From the NCBI GenBank assembly GCA_036583965.1, contig JAZBQD010000027.1, forward strand, positions 18,713,001 through 18,777,000: a DNA stretch of 64,000 nucleotides, in the 5' to 3' direction. The notes beneath the pieces are model-generated. The model was given only the letters and a program-made list of their open reading frames with translations, ran no database searches and was not told the origin of the DNA. How positions within the stretch are numbered: the stretch's first letter is position 1; each line of letters begins with the position of its first letter. A program made the position numbers and the translations under genes. This document shows positions 36,633 to 49,699 of this stretch, one piece after another. Origin of the DNA: Prunella strophiata. Its lineage: Eukaryota; Chordata; Aves; Passeriformes; Prunellidae.

Positions 36633-39600
36633 TTGTCATCAGTCCTGTATTCTAGTCTTTTTTGGAAGTATTTTGGTATTTTAGCATGCTTCTTAGATTT
36701 TCTTTCTTGAGTAATTTCTTGTAGTCCTCAAGGACTAGTACTTTAGTATTATTTTAATAGGTCTTTCTAGTTGCCCAGTGGCAACATAGGACATAAAGAT
36801 GCCAAACATGTTCTGTGAGATGCTTTAAAGTGTTGATAATTTAGTTTTCAGTTTGCATTATTTACATGTTTATTAGACATCTTCAATTTGATATTTTTTA
36901 AAGGATAAAGGAAAAAGTGACAGTTCATGAAGCAGACTGTTTGTACAGTGATACCATTAGTCACAGCACTGATCCTGCCAACACAAGAGCTTCCATTTGG
37001 AAGTTTGCAGGGTAAAACCTGCTCCCCTGGCTGACACTCCTGTAATCCTCAGCTTCTTTCCTCTTTAGATAGTCAGTGTGGAAGAGGAGGGGTTAAGAAA
37101 ATAAGAGGTTTGCATTAAAATGATCAGCTGATTCACTCATGCAATATGCATTAAAGTCTTCCAGTCACTGAATTATTCCACCCAGAAGGTCCTCCAGTCT
37201 GCAGCTGTAGTTTCTGCAGTTCTCCCTGGTGGTTAAGGTCTGAGCAAGCCACAGGCTTTATATGGAAAGAATGAGGTGCAGGAATCAGAAACAGCCTAAC
37301 CAGGGCTCTGGCCTTGCAGAAGAGCAGGGCTTCAGCCATCACCTGCACCTTTTGTGGTGGCATTTTGTGAGCTTGCTCTGGTCAGTCACCTAATGGCTGC
37401 AGGGGACAATTCCAGAGCACATGGCTGCTGCTCCTGAGTGGCTGTGGAGCTGTCTAAGGAAGTAAGACCTGGAATACCAGTATGACCTGTTCAGCAATGC
37501 TAGGAAAAGTGCTCTCATGCTGCCCCCATCAAGTAGTAGTGAAAGCTCAACTCTTTTTCTCATCTATGAAGTGTCAGCTAAGGTGCTCCTGAAATCCTGC
37601 AGGGAGCATCCATCTCTCCCAAAGTGGACAGCTCCCCATGCAGAGGTGAGTCTGTGCCCAGAGGGCAGGGCAGTGCTGAAGGGCTGTGCCTCACAGGCTC
37701 TTCTCCAGCTGTGCTGGCAGTGGATCCTTGCAGGAGGCAGGGAAGAACAACATGGCTGGACTGTGCTCTTTTCCCACTGTACCTTTTTTTTTTTTTTTTT
37801 TTTTTTTTTCATCTAAACTCATAGGATTTACCATGCTGAATATCAATGAATTCCACAACTTAATATGTAGGAAAAATCAATTAATTTTGTGATCTCCTAA
37901 ACAAGCTGCCCAACAACTTCAGGTAACACCTTCTGCCTGTTAAATTGTGAGAAGAGATGAACAACTCTGTCCTATTTGTCTTCCCTGTGCCACTCAAGAA
38001 TTTACAGACCTCTAGCATGTGCTCCAAGTACTGCCTGTTTTCCCAGAGGAAAAGCCACAGTTTAATGCATATTGTACAAAAGGCACTTCACATCTGTGCT
38101 CACTGTTACTGCTTTTCTCTGTATTTTCTAGTTCTGCTGCAACCAGTGCTCAAAATGCAGACACACCAAAATGTACATGTTGTCATAATTATGCTTTGAT
38201 TTTTGTCATCATATTCCTAATTTATTTTTTGAAGTACCACTGAATGCTGAGCTGTCACTCCACAGAACTGTCCACAGAGCTATTCTGAAGGTTACTGAAT
38301 AATTTAATATCCTATCAGTGTGTGTATATATAGGAGAATTGGCTTTTCCCCAGTGAGCATTTATTTGCATTTATTAATACTCAATTTAGCCTGCTGTTTT
38401 TAGCTCCTAATTTCTCTGTAATGTTCAGTTCTATAAACAGGATTGCAACAAGACAGACAGCAGTAACACTCTGGATACCAGATAAGCAGAGGTTCAAGGA
38501 ATTGAGCTTGAACAGACTTACTGGAAGGCTAGAAATACTTGAGTGTAACCAAAAATTACTACCATGCTGCTAATTTAGGCACCTGTAAGGACATATAATG
38601 TCTGGTGAGCTGAGATGTGGAGTGCCAATGTGTGTTGCATTGATTTTACCTGTATATTCTGCTGGACTAAAACATTGTTACCTGAGACATTTGGAAATCA
38701 GAAGCACCAATGGACGTTTTGCATTCTAGGTAAAAATGTTCATTATGCTCATGATGTATTTTTCATTTCTTTTTCTCTTAGCTAGGCTGTAACTATGTGG
38801 GAAAGACTTTAGCAGTCAATTTTACAGAGGCCTTCTTGTGACCATGTATTCCTGATTTTTTAGTAGCTCTATCATCATGTAACCATAAGGTCTATTGTTG
38901 AGATCAAACATTGTCCTTTTTGTGTCATGCAAATACTTCTGAAACTTAGAATTTTAGAAAGTCTATTGCCTATTTAGACTTATTTCCAAAGATTTTTCTT
39001 TTGTGGAGTCTTGCCTTCCTTAGGCTTATGATTGGAAAGTGCTTAAAGTATTTGATTACTGAAAATCAGTCTGCCTCTGACTGGATTTTCATGTATGTCA
39101 GGAGTTCATATCTTGGGCCTGTAAACAATGCATCTCTCTCTCATTAGACTGAGAGATGCAAACACATACAAAGAGAAGAACAAAAGCCTTCTCTGGTACC
39201 TAACAGGGGAGCTGTCACCAGAGCAAACTGCTGGCAGTAAAGGTGAAAGAGGGATGTGTGTAAGAAATCAGTGGTCCTAAGCACTGAATGATTTTAAAGG
39301 GTTGCCTAATAAAGACTCTATCACGTCACAACTGATCTATGGCAACATGCATGTCTGGAGAAAAATGAAATAAATACAGGTTCTTCTGGCCCCTGCTGCT
39401 GTCAGCCTATGCTTAAAATAGTGACCATTTTAAAAGATTTGTGTGCTATGTATTGAATTCTTTTCATTTACCTGATAACTGTGGGCAGGATTTCACTTCT
39501 AGTATCACTAAAATAAGGATAATGCTGGCATAAATGAATCATGAAATCAACCTTTGAGCAGGAGCTTTGCAGGCCATGAGTATCAAGTGGTTTTCTTTCA

Positions 39601-42600
39601 TATGTCTAAATCATATTTTAATATCCCACATCAGCACTGCCCACTGTTTTGGACAAACAGTCCCTTACAACTTCATGAAGCATGGATGAGGACAGAGGTG
39701 AATGTAATCAGCTACTCTGATATCTTTTACATTTACTCAAAGAAAATGGCTAAATAACCCTTCTTCTAACAAATGGAGGAGCTCCTACCTGCCAGCTGGT
39801 GCAACTGACTTGAGTGAGTAAAGGATGAGATTGTAACACCTTTGCAGAAAGCACCTGGACAGCAAAACATTCATAAAGCACCTGATAGCTCTGCAGCTTT
39901 TACTGTGTGGACCTGCTGTTAACTGCTCTATGTCACACAGGCATCATCTTTACTCTAGTCCTGCCATCATCGTGGAGAGAGAAGCCTTATCTGTGCAATC
40001 CCACAGAGGCTCCTTACTGAATACAGTGACTGAAAGAAGTGCTGGCCAACAAGGATGAGCCATGGACTCCTTCACAAAACCCACTGTGCTGCATTTTCAA
40101 GCTGCACCAAAGTCTGGATGCAGCCCCCAGTGTTGGTGCCACTGCATCACTGGGAGGAACAGAGAGGCAACAATTCATCTGAACCTGAAAGGGACAGACA
40201 CAAACTTTCAGCAGATTTGGGAGGTTCTGGAGACCTGAGAAATGAGGGCACATCCTGGTTTAGGTAAGATACACAACTGAAGAAATGAAGAGCAATAAGA
40301 GGATGTCTTTGTCTAAAACATACTTGGAAAAAATATATCAAAAAATATTATATTCATTTTCCTACTGGCAGAAAGTCATATTTGAGGTTTAAAGTTTTTA
40401 TCTAGATTTTGACACGTCTGTGAATTTTCAGGTGGAATAATTCATTTGATAGTTGTATTGCTTAGAAGTTTACTTAAGGAGTAAGCATTATTATGTCTGC
40501 ATTAATATTTAACCAAGAGTTACCAGAAAACCATTAACTCTTAAAACCAAAGTAAGAAATTCCCTTGGAATCAAAGCAATGGGGAGTATGTGATGTGGGG
40601 AGGATTGACTGTTCTTTAAATAAGTATTAAGTAGCTGCAATGTTACAATATGTTTGGTTGGTTGGTTGGTTTTTTTGCAAAAGTGAAGCATCTTACCAGA
40701 CTCTTTTTGCAAATGAAAACAAATAAGATGTTTAATTTTTTTTTTTATTTGTACCCTGGAGTTTGTTCATTTAAATAATAAAGCTTTCACCAGGAGGCAA
40801 AGAAATAGTATGTAAAATGAGAGCTGAGCAAGATGCTCTGTACACGTACAACTGTCACAAAGCTCCTCACTTCTAAGTGGAGAAATGTTTTTTCACCCAG
40901 GCACTGTATTTTTTGTCAGGTTAAAAGACAAAGCCAGAGCTGCTGTGAACATGAGGACCTCCTGCCCATGAGCCTGTAAGAATTGCTTGGGCCCCACAAA
41001 GCTGGTACTGGGCCCTTAAGGCTGGCAGGGTCTGTAAAGGAGCAGCAGCTCACTGAAGTTTCAGAATCACTACTTTTTCATCCCTTTTCACTGCTTGATT
41101 CTTCAATAACACAGCACAACAGTCCAAAGTTTCTATCTAATAAAAGGTTAAAGAGGGAAATTTATGAGGGTCCTTTTGAACCTAGAAGATATTATGAATC
41201 GAGGAAATAGAGTGGAAATTGACAGTAATTATATTATTAAGAGAAAAATTATTACAAGAATTCAGTACATCCTCTCCTGCTTTTATCCACCAGCAATACC
41301 TTTTGCAATAAAAAAACAACCTGGGAGGTACTCAGCTGATATAAAAGTAAATCTAAAGCAAGGTTAGAAAAGATTTGTAATTTGGTTTGAGAGAAAACAC
41401 CAAATGAGAATAGCTCTTCAGAGACTATGTGTTCATTCACTGACAGGACAAATTTTGTAAATTACTTAATTGTGACAGCTTAACATTGTAAAGTAAGTTG
41501 CTTAATATTTATCGGTGCTTTGCAGATGTTCCTTTACTCCTATGATTGCAGCTGTTTTGCTACCATCTCGTTGTAGGAAAGAAAATTAATGGAGAAGTAT
41601 AAAAGGAGAGGTGCTAAAGCAGAAAAATCAACTAATTTCTGATTTGTGATAATGATTGTGCACTGTGACACACAATTGTTAAAAGAATTTTAAATTATAC
41701 AAATACAGTTGTGCCTCATTTTGTCACATACAGGTACAGCAAATGAAGAAATGCACTTCTGCTACAAGCTGAACCTCGAACCTTTTACTTCTATTAGCCT
41801 TTTTTTCATGTGTGCCTTTCTGCTGAAGCAGAGAGAATCTTAGTACAGATGATCATCAGCCCTGTCCAGAATATCTAACACAGAATGGCAGTACTGGGTC
41901 AGCCTGGCAAGTCTCAGCCAGGTCCTTATAACCAAACTGAAAAAACCTATCTGGTTAAAATGCCAATAGAAGACATCACCTTTTTCCTCCCCCTGTCCCT
42001 AATGGCTGTAAAGCCATTTCTGGCCCTGGTTCCTGCTCATGCACTGAGCACCTGGCCCAGGGTTAATAAGGACTTTTACAGCCATGCTAGGACAGAGTGC
42101 AGTGCCTGCTCCGAGGAGGTGGCACAGAGTGGGGTGTGCAGGGCTGGGAGCCAGGCACAGTGCTGGGCAAGGACAGTCCCTTTCTCCTGGCCACCCCACT
42201 GCCCAGAGAGGCTGAGGAGCAAAAGGAGGAACTGCACTTTGTCTCTTACTCAGATTCTGGGAGTGGTACAAAGATAACTGGCACTTGGATTGCAATCTAG
42301 ACATAGATTTCAGAATATAGAAAATCAGAAAATAGGACAGAAGGAAAAAAAGACCTTGGATACAATTAGAAGGATATTTGCTTTCATGGTTTAAATTATA
42401 TTTAGCTTAGTTTTTAACACTTAACTTGAAATGTTCCTACATTATATGGGTTGCTACCTACACTGAATGTGTATGTGAAGTTTGTGAGGGTTGCCATGGG
42501 AATTCTGCCTTCCATGCCAGAAAATCATCTGCAATTTGACAAAGCTCTTCAATGCTATTCCTATACATGTTCATTTGCCCTTACAAGGGTTTGTCTTCTG

Positions 42601-45600
42601 GAAGACCTTTATGGGAAAAAGTACTTTTTCATCTCTGCTTTGTAATATGTCATCTCATTTATCAAAAGCATTTATTCAGAACAAATACACTGCAGGGTTT
42701 TGAAGATTTTCCTTTGGAGTCCCTCTCCAATAATACAGATCCAGATGTTAGATTATACTAATTCATTATTTGTGGTACTAATACATTGGTATTAATTTTA
42801 GTTTTAAAAAAATGTAAGATCAGAGAAGAAACGAATCTCTGAGTAATTCTAAGCATTCAAATATATTTATATGATGCTTTTTGGGTTTGTTCATTCATTC
42901 TGAGATACCTGAACATTCCCAATATGATTGCTGACTACACCATCACCATGCTGTGATCTAGGATCCATGGAAATTAATGAAGAGTCCAAAGACTAGTCTC
43001 CCAACTGATCAACATTCAAATTATTGATAGTATTTGGTGAGGATTTGCTCATTGAAAAGAAACAGGAGCAGAAAACTATAATCAGTTTCGTGACTTATTC
43101 CTGTACTTGGCAATGACCACAGTCTTTCTGCCACCTTTTTTCAAAAAGGTTGGAATGTGATTTTTTGGGTGAGAGGGGCAGCATTTTCCATCATTTAATT
43201 TAAATTATCTCAGCTGTTCTTCAGCAGCAGTAACATGTTTAGAAGGGAAGCAATAAAATCTTAATTATAGGGCAGTGTAACAGCTACAAATGCATATTGT
43301 ACTGCTACATGTTCTTCAGAAGAATGTAATCAATTCACACTGATTTTGAATGATGTTTCATATTCTCATCTTGTAAACAGATCTTAAAATAGCAAGTTTA
43401 TAAAGAAAGCTAAATCTCTGTAATTATGAGAGCTTTTCTTTTTTCCCAGTTAATCCTAAAAGAAAAGGTGGAGGCTGGAGGTGCAGCAGCTTTGATTTTG
43501 AACCCCCTACTGAAGTAAAAGAATGCTAATAATTTGAAAGTGGGTTTGGGGTTTTTTTTTTTAAGAAAAGTATAGAGCCATTAAACAACATACACAGCTA
43601 AATGTGGTATGTCAGAGATGAACTTAAAGTTGTGTTTCTGTAATGCCACATCACCATTACATTGCTCACGTAGTGAACAGTGAGTGACACATTGTTTTGG
43701 ATTTCAGTAAGAAACATGAAAACAGAGTTGACAGAACTCAGCCTTTTCAGAATTTGTTCTCTATTATTTCAGTAGTGGCCAGTGGCTTCTGATCCACACT
43801 GTGCGGTCCTGGTGAAAGCTCAGATCTCTTGAGAATTGAAATGTAATCTTGGGTTTTAAACATGGCACCAACTGAGGCTGATAATGTACTATCAGTGAAA
43901 AACTTAACTAATGTTTCATTACAACAGATTTTGAGAAAAGCTCCAAATCCCATGTCATGGAGCTGGAACTATCCAGAGTATATTTCATTCTTTGGGGAGA
44001 ACTTTAAAGAAGCTGGCATTAATGGATAAATCACAGTTGTAACAGCTCTGTTTCAGTATCTATAGCAAGATAATTACTATTGTCTAGTGAAAAAAAGGAA
44101 CCTGAGTGAAGCCCAAGGGAGTAACACCAGCCCTCTGCTCATCCCTTTTTGCAGAGGCATGTGCAGTGGATGCAGGGGCTGAGCATTGATGAACATGGAA
44201 TAGTTCTGTCCACAAACCAGTGGCACAAAGGTGCCATTGAACCAACTTTTGCCTGCTGAGGCAGAGCTCCATTTTGGATTTTAAGTCCCTCTCTCCTTTG
44301 CCACTTGCCAGCAAACTTGAGCAGAGCTGACAAAAAGCTGACCAACAAGCTGAGAGTTTCCATATTCACTACATATGAGTGTCATTTGGTGTAGCAGGAG
44401 CTTCTCATCTTGGACTCCCATGTCAAAACTTCTGATGAGGCTCCCTGTCCATCTTATCTAACACTTCCTTGCAAGGATATGTTCATAATATTTTAATGAC
44501 CAGGGACAGAAGGTGTGCCTGTTTGGGGGAATACTATGTATTTTTAAATCATAAATTATTGTTCCAAAGTGATCACTACTAGAACAAACTATACATTGTT
44601 TTGCTTTACCTCTGGGAGTTGCTTAGGACACGGTGATATCCCCACCCTGTGGCAGAGGGCAAGAAAAGCTTCTCAGTTTCTTAAGTCTTCAACGAAATAC
44701 ACATAGTAAGGAAGGAGAAAGGCTGTCAAGTCTCTCGGCCTTTTCTGTTTCCTAAGTTTTATCATGTACTTCTGCAGCATATGGGTATAACTAATTACAT
44801 TTTCTGAGCAGATGTGCAAGAGATGGATTGATATGCCAAGGCTGGTAAATGTCCAATGAGGAGGCGACTGGTGTGCCCATGACAGATTTTGTAAATGAGA
44901 CATTTACGGAAATGACGAACGTAAAACATTTCATTTTAATGTTACTCCTGAGGTTAAAAGAAGCCTAAGTCCATTGTCAATAGGAAAAAAATGTGTAATG
45001 TGTCCCCATTTCTACTTTAGAAAAAAAAGTTTGTTTCAAAATCTGTTTGGAATATGATGGGGTTTTTCAGTTTCTTTCTTCTCTCCTATTTTCTACTTAC
45101 TGTTGAAAAAAAGAGGTCAATAGGAATGCATTTGGAAGAAAAAGGTTAAATTCCTCTCTCACAAAAAAATAGGATTTTTTGAATATTAAAATGAAGAGTC
45201 AACTGATAAGACTAATGAGAATCTGTACACACTACATCTGAGCAGAAGAGCAGACCTGGAATTAATGCTGTTGCTCCTTGACACAGTATGTCAAAGCAGA
45301 TTTGAGTGGCCATTCAGACATGATCAGTGGCACAGCAGATAAGGCTGCTGAATGTGTACCCAAAGCACAATAAAAGCCTTATGGATTCTGTCCTGAAGAA
45401 ACACACAATCCAGTTCTCCTACTTCAGTATTAAGCTGTTGAGAAGTCACGTTGCAAAATAAAAAAAAGACATTGTTTGATATTAAAAATGGCATTTTTCT
45501 GCAAATATTTTCTGCAAATATTAGCCCTTTTGTAAGTCATGTAAATTTGTTACATGACCTCTGATCATGTAACTCCCTTAGCCAGATCTAGCTATGTTCC

Positions 45601-46407
45601 CACCTGACTGACTCCTAGGGGTCTTCCTTTGTTTCCCTCATTTTGTTTTTAGACAGAGCTGAAGGAGGTTTGGGAAGTTTGTGTATTCTCTGTAGAGAAA
45701 GAACTAAAGAGAAAGATTATTTTGCCATCTTGAAGTGACTCAGAGTTGTCACCCTTTTTATTTCCCCCTCTTAAGCCTCTTCATTATTATTCACATCTCT
45801 CAAATCTTTGTATTCACCTTCTTCAATTTTCAGGTGCTTTTCCTTCGTAGTTAATTTCTTTCTTAATTTCAAAATTCTTCATTTCCCTCTGACACCATGT
45901 AATATTTATTACATCAGTGCTAAAGCTGCATGAATAATTCATCAACTATTTTGCTTCTTTTCCTATTCAAGTATGGCCCATAATAATTCACTTGAAATAT
46001 TCATTATTTGAAATGTGTCGCTGAATAATTTTTTGCAAATAATTCTTGGTTTGTGTATTATTCAGAGGTGCAACCAAAACCCAAGTGGCAAAACCTCAAC
46101 TTTCATCCAACCATCCCCTGATGGAAGCTCTCCCTCCTGTGTGGTGTTTGGTGTGCTTGCTGAAAACATCCCCCACTTGCAACTGGCTTATTGAAAATGC
46201 TCCTCAGCATTCACTTCACAGGTTCTGATATAGAAGAAAATACCCACCAAATAAATGAATATTTTTTAGACTGCTTGGAAAGGAAGGACATGAGAGTCAG
46301 TGGGCTGTCATGCTCTCTTCATTCACTTACTGCCTTTGCTCCTCAGCACCATCAAAGAGCATAGGTTACACCAAGTGACAAGTTTCTTAGAAGCACCTAT
46401 GATTTAC
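36633..46407. other. intergenic DNA downstream of SNX7
   Basis: Nothing gene-like was recognised in this 9.8 kb. Open frames are under about 130 codons and lack family signatures. It contains a T26 run at 37784-37809 and a short GGTT repeat near 40653-40670. In mammals the next gene is PLPPR5 on the opposite strand; I saw none of its transmembrane or C-terminal sequence here. Confidence 0.65.
37784..37809 (+). repeat. T26 homopolymer run
   Basis: Twenty-six consecutive thymines lie about 1.2 kb after the SNX7 poly(A) signal. The flanks show no recognisable reverse-oriented retroposed gene. Confidence 0.9.
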
Positions 46408-46612
46408 ATTCTTCTCTGTGAGGGTGGGGAGGCCCTGGAACAGGTTGCCCAAAGAAGTTGTGGATGCCCTCACTCCTGGAAGTGTTCCAGGCCAGGTTGG
46501 ATGGGAACCATGGTCTAGTGGAAGGTGTCCCTTGCCCATGCAGGGGAGCTAGAACTAAATGATCTTTAAGGTTTCTTCCAACCCAAACCATTCTATGGCT
46601 GTATCATTCTGC
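46408..46612 (+). mobile_element. CR1 LINE 3' end (truncated copy)
   Basis: The sequence follows the avian CR1 3' consensus in order: GAGGCCCTGGAACAGGTTGC, GTTCCAGGCCAGGTTGGATG, TCTAGTGGAAGGTGTCCCTT, GATCTTTAAGG, then TTCCAACCCAAACCATTCTA, and ends in the ATTCTATG-type terminal repeat. It covers the last part of the reverse-transcriptase frame plus the 3' UTR. Only this 5'-truncated, mutated piece is present, so it cannot move. It is strong evidence for a bird or other reptile. Confidence 0.93.
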
Positions 46613-49388
46613 ACAGCCAGAGACAGCAGAGACCAAGAGCAACAGCAGGGCTGGGGTTTCCCTTGCAGCACTGATCCTGGCCTGCAGACATGCACACCAG
46701 AGGCTTCACTTATATTCAGCTGTATATTTTTCAGCCACCAGTGGCAGCCTGGGTGTTCTGACCTCTCTCTGTTTACAGGGATGAGGGACACCACCCTTTG
46801 GGGAGTGAGGAGCTGAGCTTTCAGGAGTTTGAAACCTGGTGGCATCAGGAGGTCACATTTCTACAACTCATAAGCAGGTACTTTCTTGGCTATTTTGGCT
46901 TCTTGATGGAAAAACTGGTACCAGAAATAAAAAAAATGACAACAAGTTTTACTAGTTTATGGTTGTTTCCAGGCATTTGTGTGAGCATCTATGTAAACAC
47001 TGCAATCCTTAGATTGTCAGCTTTCAAGACCCAGGGTGTGTTTCAGTTTTGTTGAGAAAGCATGAACACAGCAGTTTCTGCCCTGCAGTTGGAACTCCTA
47101 CTTGCTGCCACAGTGGAATTAATATTTACCTTTGCACAGGTATTTTTGCTGTGTCCTAAGGTGCAGGCTATTTGCATTTGTAGCAGAAGCAAGTACTCAC
47201 TGCAAACTCAGGGCTAGGCCCTATAAAAGTGTTACCTTATAAACTGCAGTAAAGCTGTTTGCAAAATACCATCAGATACTAAGTTAGTTCTCAATGACAT
47301 TTCTCTTGCAGTGAGAAGGCTGTTTTTAATTTAATTGCAAATTAAAAGTTCAATCATTTACTGCTTAATATTCCCAATGTAGCAGTAAATGAACATTAAG
47401 TGATATAATAGGCTGCTGAGGTCCCTGACCAAATCATAAAAGGAGAGATGGGGGCAATCTTTCAAAGCATCAGGGCTCAGTCTGTGCTCATGTCAGTTTT
47501 CCACCTCCTCCTTTCATTAGCAACGCTTAGCTGAAAGTGCTGACCCTCAGGGTTTGCTCCTCTTGAGCAACAAAATTGGAAGTGCAATGAGTGTGGCAAT
47601 CTGCTGCAGTCTGAGAGCTGCCAGCTGTACCTGTGCTCTGCAGAGGCTCTGGGAGTGTGTCCAGGGCAGCAGGGAGGATCCCATGGATCTAAGGGAGCTG
47701 TGCTTTGAAGAGGACCAAGGGAAGGTACTGTGTTACACACCAAAGCAAACAAGAGCAACTAACTTAGAAGAGACAGGAAAATAAATGTATTTTTTTTTCT
47801 GAATTCCTAGTAAAACCTTGATACTTGGAAATATATATACAAGGAAGACCAAAAAGTAAACAAATGGCACTGAGAAGCAATCTGCAAATCATTGCCTATA
47901 AAGCTGTGACTTTTTGGAATCGTGTCTTTTTTTCTGTTTAGCTGAGATGTCACACACCATAACCAGATTCTGTGGATGAATAGTGAATCCTGTAATTAAT
48001 TGTTACTTATTGTTTTTCTGTCTGACCCCTGGAGTGGGTTTTTACAAACTGCAAATTGTCAGAATCTGACTCACACTTAGTGCTACTGGAAGTGGGAAAG
48101 ATCAGAAGAATTCACTTAACAAATGTAGATGATAAAATAAAATGTCACATTTTATTACATACTTTCATTCCATCTGTCTGAGCAATTTTAAATGCCAGAT
48201 TTAAAGAAGTGCCAGCAGGCCATGTCTTTCAGGGATGCTTGCACATGGCTGCACTCACTTTTAGCATTTCCTTTCTATTAAGAGGATAATTTGGTGGCAT
48301 GGTAAACTCCTAGAAGGGTGCAAGAACACGTGTTTGCAGTGGGACACTCACTCATGCTCCTGCCCCTGTGCCAGCCCCTGGGGAGTGCACTGGGAATCAC
48401 CACATCTTGATTTCCTTCTCCCTAGCTCACATGAGTGTTTTCATGGCACTGCCTTACCAGGGAAGCTGCATCATGGTTTCCATGCAGCTTGTGAAGGTCA
48501 CCATTGCTTCCCCTCCATGCTGCTTGCCTAGTAAGACACTACAAGAACATGTCTCTTACTGGGCTTCTGTCACTCACTCTATTTCTCTTGTTCACCTACC
48601 AACTATCCAGGCTTGGGAAAACTCCAGATTATGTTTAAAGTATTTCTGTTTCCATCAGTGAGGCAGGGGAATGGTGGCAGTGGTTAGTTATGAGGTTGGG
48701 GTGCCTTTTTTAGCTCCAGTGAGCAGCTCCCACTTTGTTCTAGTTTTTTGCTAGGGACAGAACCTTCCCTGCTTGCCAAGGCTGTCTGACCAGCCAGATG
48801 CTCTGGGCCCACCCCATCCTCCTCACCAAAAAAAGAAGTGAATCCACATCAGCCCAGAAGTCCCTTAAAGACTGAGTGTTTTAAAGTTCTCTTCAATCTC
48901 AAAGCATCTCTGATGTACTTTTTGCTTCAAAAATGTGGGAAAAAAAAATGAACATGGAAAAAAAATCCCAGAGGAAATAACAGTAGAGGAAAAAAAAAAA
49001 AAAAAAAAGATTGGGAAATGGAGCACAAGGAGGTAAAATAAAAAATGTAACAAGTCTCAAGTCACAGAGTATTGAGGAGAAAAGAAAGAGAATGAATAAA
49101 TAAGTAAATGGTACATACTACTTATCCAACTCCTGCTCTCTGTGCCTGCTCAGTGGCACTCCAGCTCTAATGCACAGAACTGGCAATGCACAGGGAGGAG
49201 AAAATCTTGTCCTTGGTAAAACCTGACTGACTTTCAAGGGGAACAACAGTACTATACAGGAAAATTTGTTACTGCCCCACTATTAGTGAAAGTAATGTAC
49301 AAACCAATGATCTGCCAGCACTACCTCTGTTGCCACATCCACCCCATATCACACAATTCTTATTCCATTCTTCACCCTTCAAGATTTT
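46613..49388. other. intergenic DNA, CR1 to minisatellite flank
   Basis: There is no recognised gene in these 2.8 kb. An A19 run lies at 48990-49008 in an A-rich patch (48930-49050). Short open frames on both strands have no known domain. Confidence 0.65.
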
Positions 49389-49425
49389 AATGGTTTAACC
49401 CCAGATGGCAACTAAGCACTTGGAC
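49389..49425 (-). mobile_element. possible LTR-end relic
   Basis: TGGTTTAACCCCAGATGGCA followed by ACTAAGCAC resembles the 3' end of avian ERV LTRs in reverse orientation, the same terminus type seen at 63.83 kb. Similarity fades after about 35 bp. It is short enough to be coincidence or a deeply eroded remnant. Confidence 0.3.
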
Positions 49426-49699
49426 TGCTTCATGTAAGACTTGTCCTCCTTTGGTTCAGGTGGCTACAGTAATTCCATAAAATGCAATTCAACAAGTTAA
49501 AGCTATTTCCATGACAATGTCCACTCCCAGTTCCTTTGGACTAGGCCATCATGTTTAATGTTGCATTGAACTCCTCCCCTTACTCCTGCTCTGGCTTGGG
49601 CTTACCCAGACACTGCAGTCCCTCAGGGCTGTACCTGCCCCAAGTGCAGCCATTGCTGTGAGCCACACAGAAGAGCAGCACGGAGCTGCCTCGGGCACT
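49426..49699. other. unique left flank of the minisatellite
   Basis: This is non-repetitive sequence with no recognised gene. GC content rises from about 49560 toward the array, and partial repeat-like words (GCACTGACAGCCACAGGCAC near 49695) suggest a decayed array edge. Confidence 0.5.
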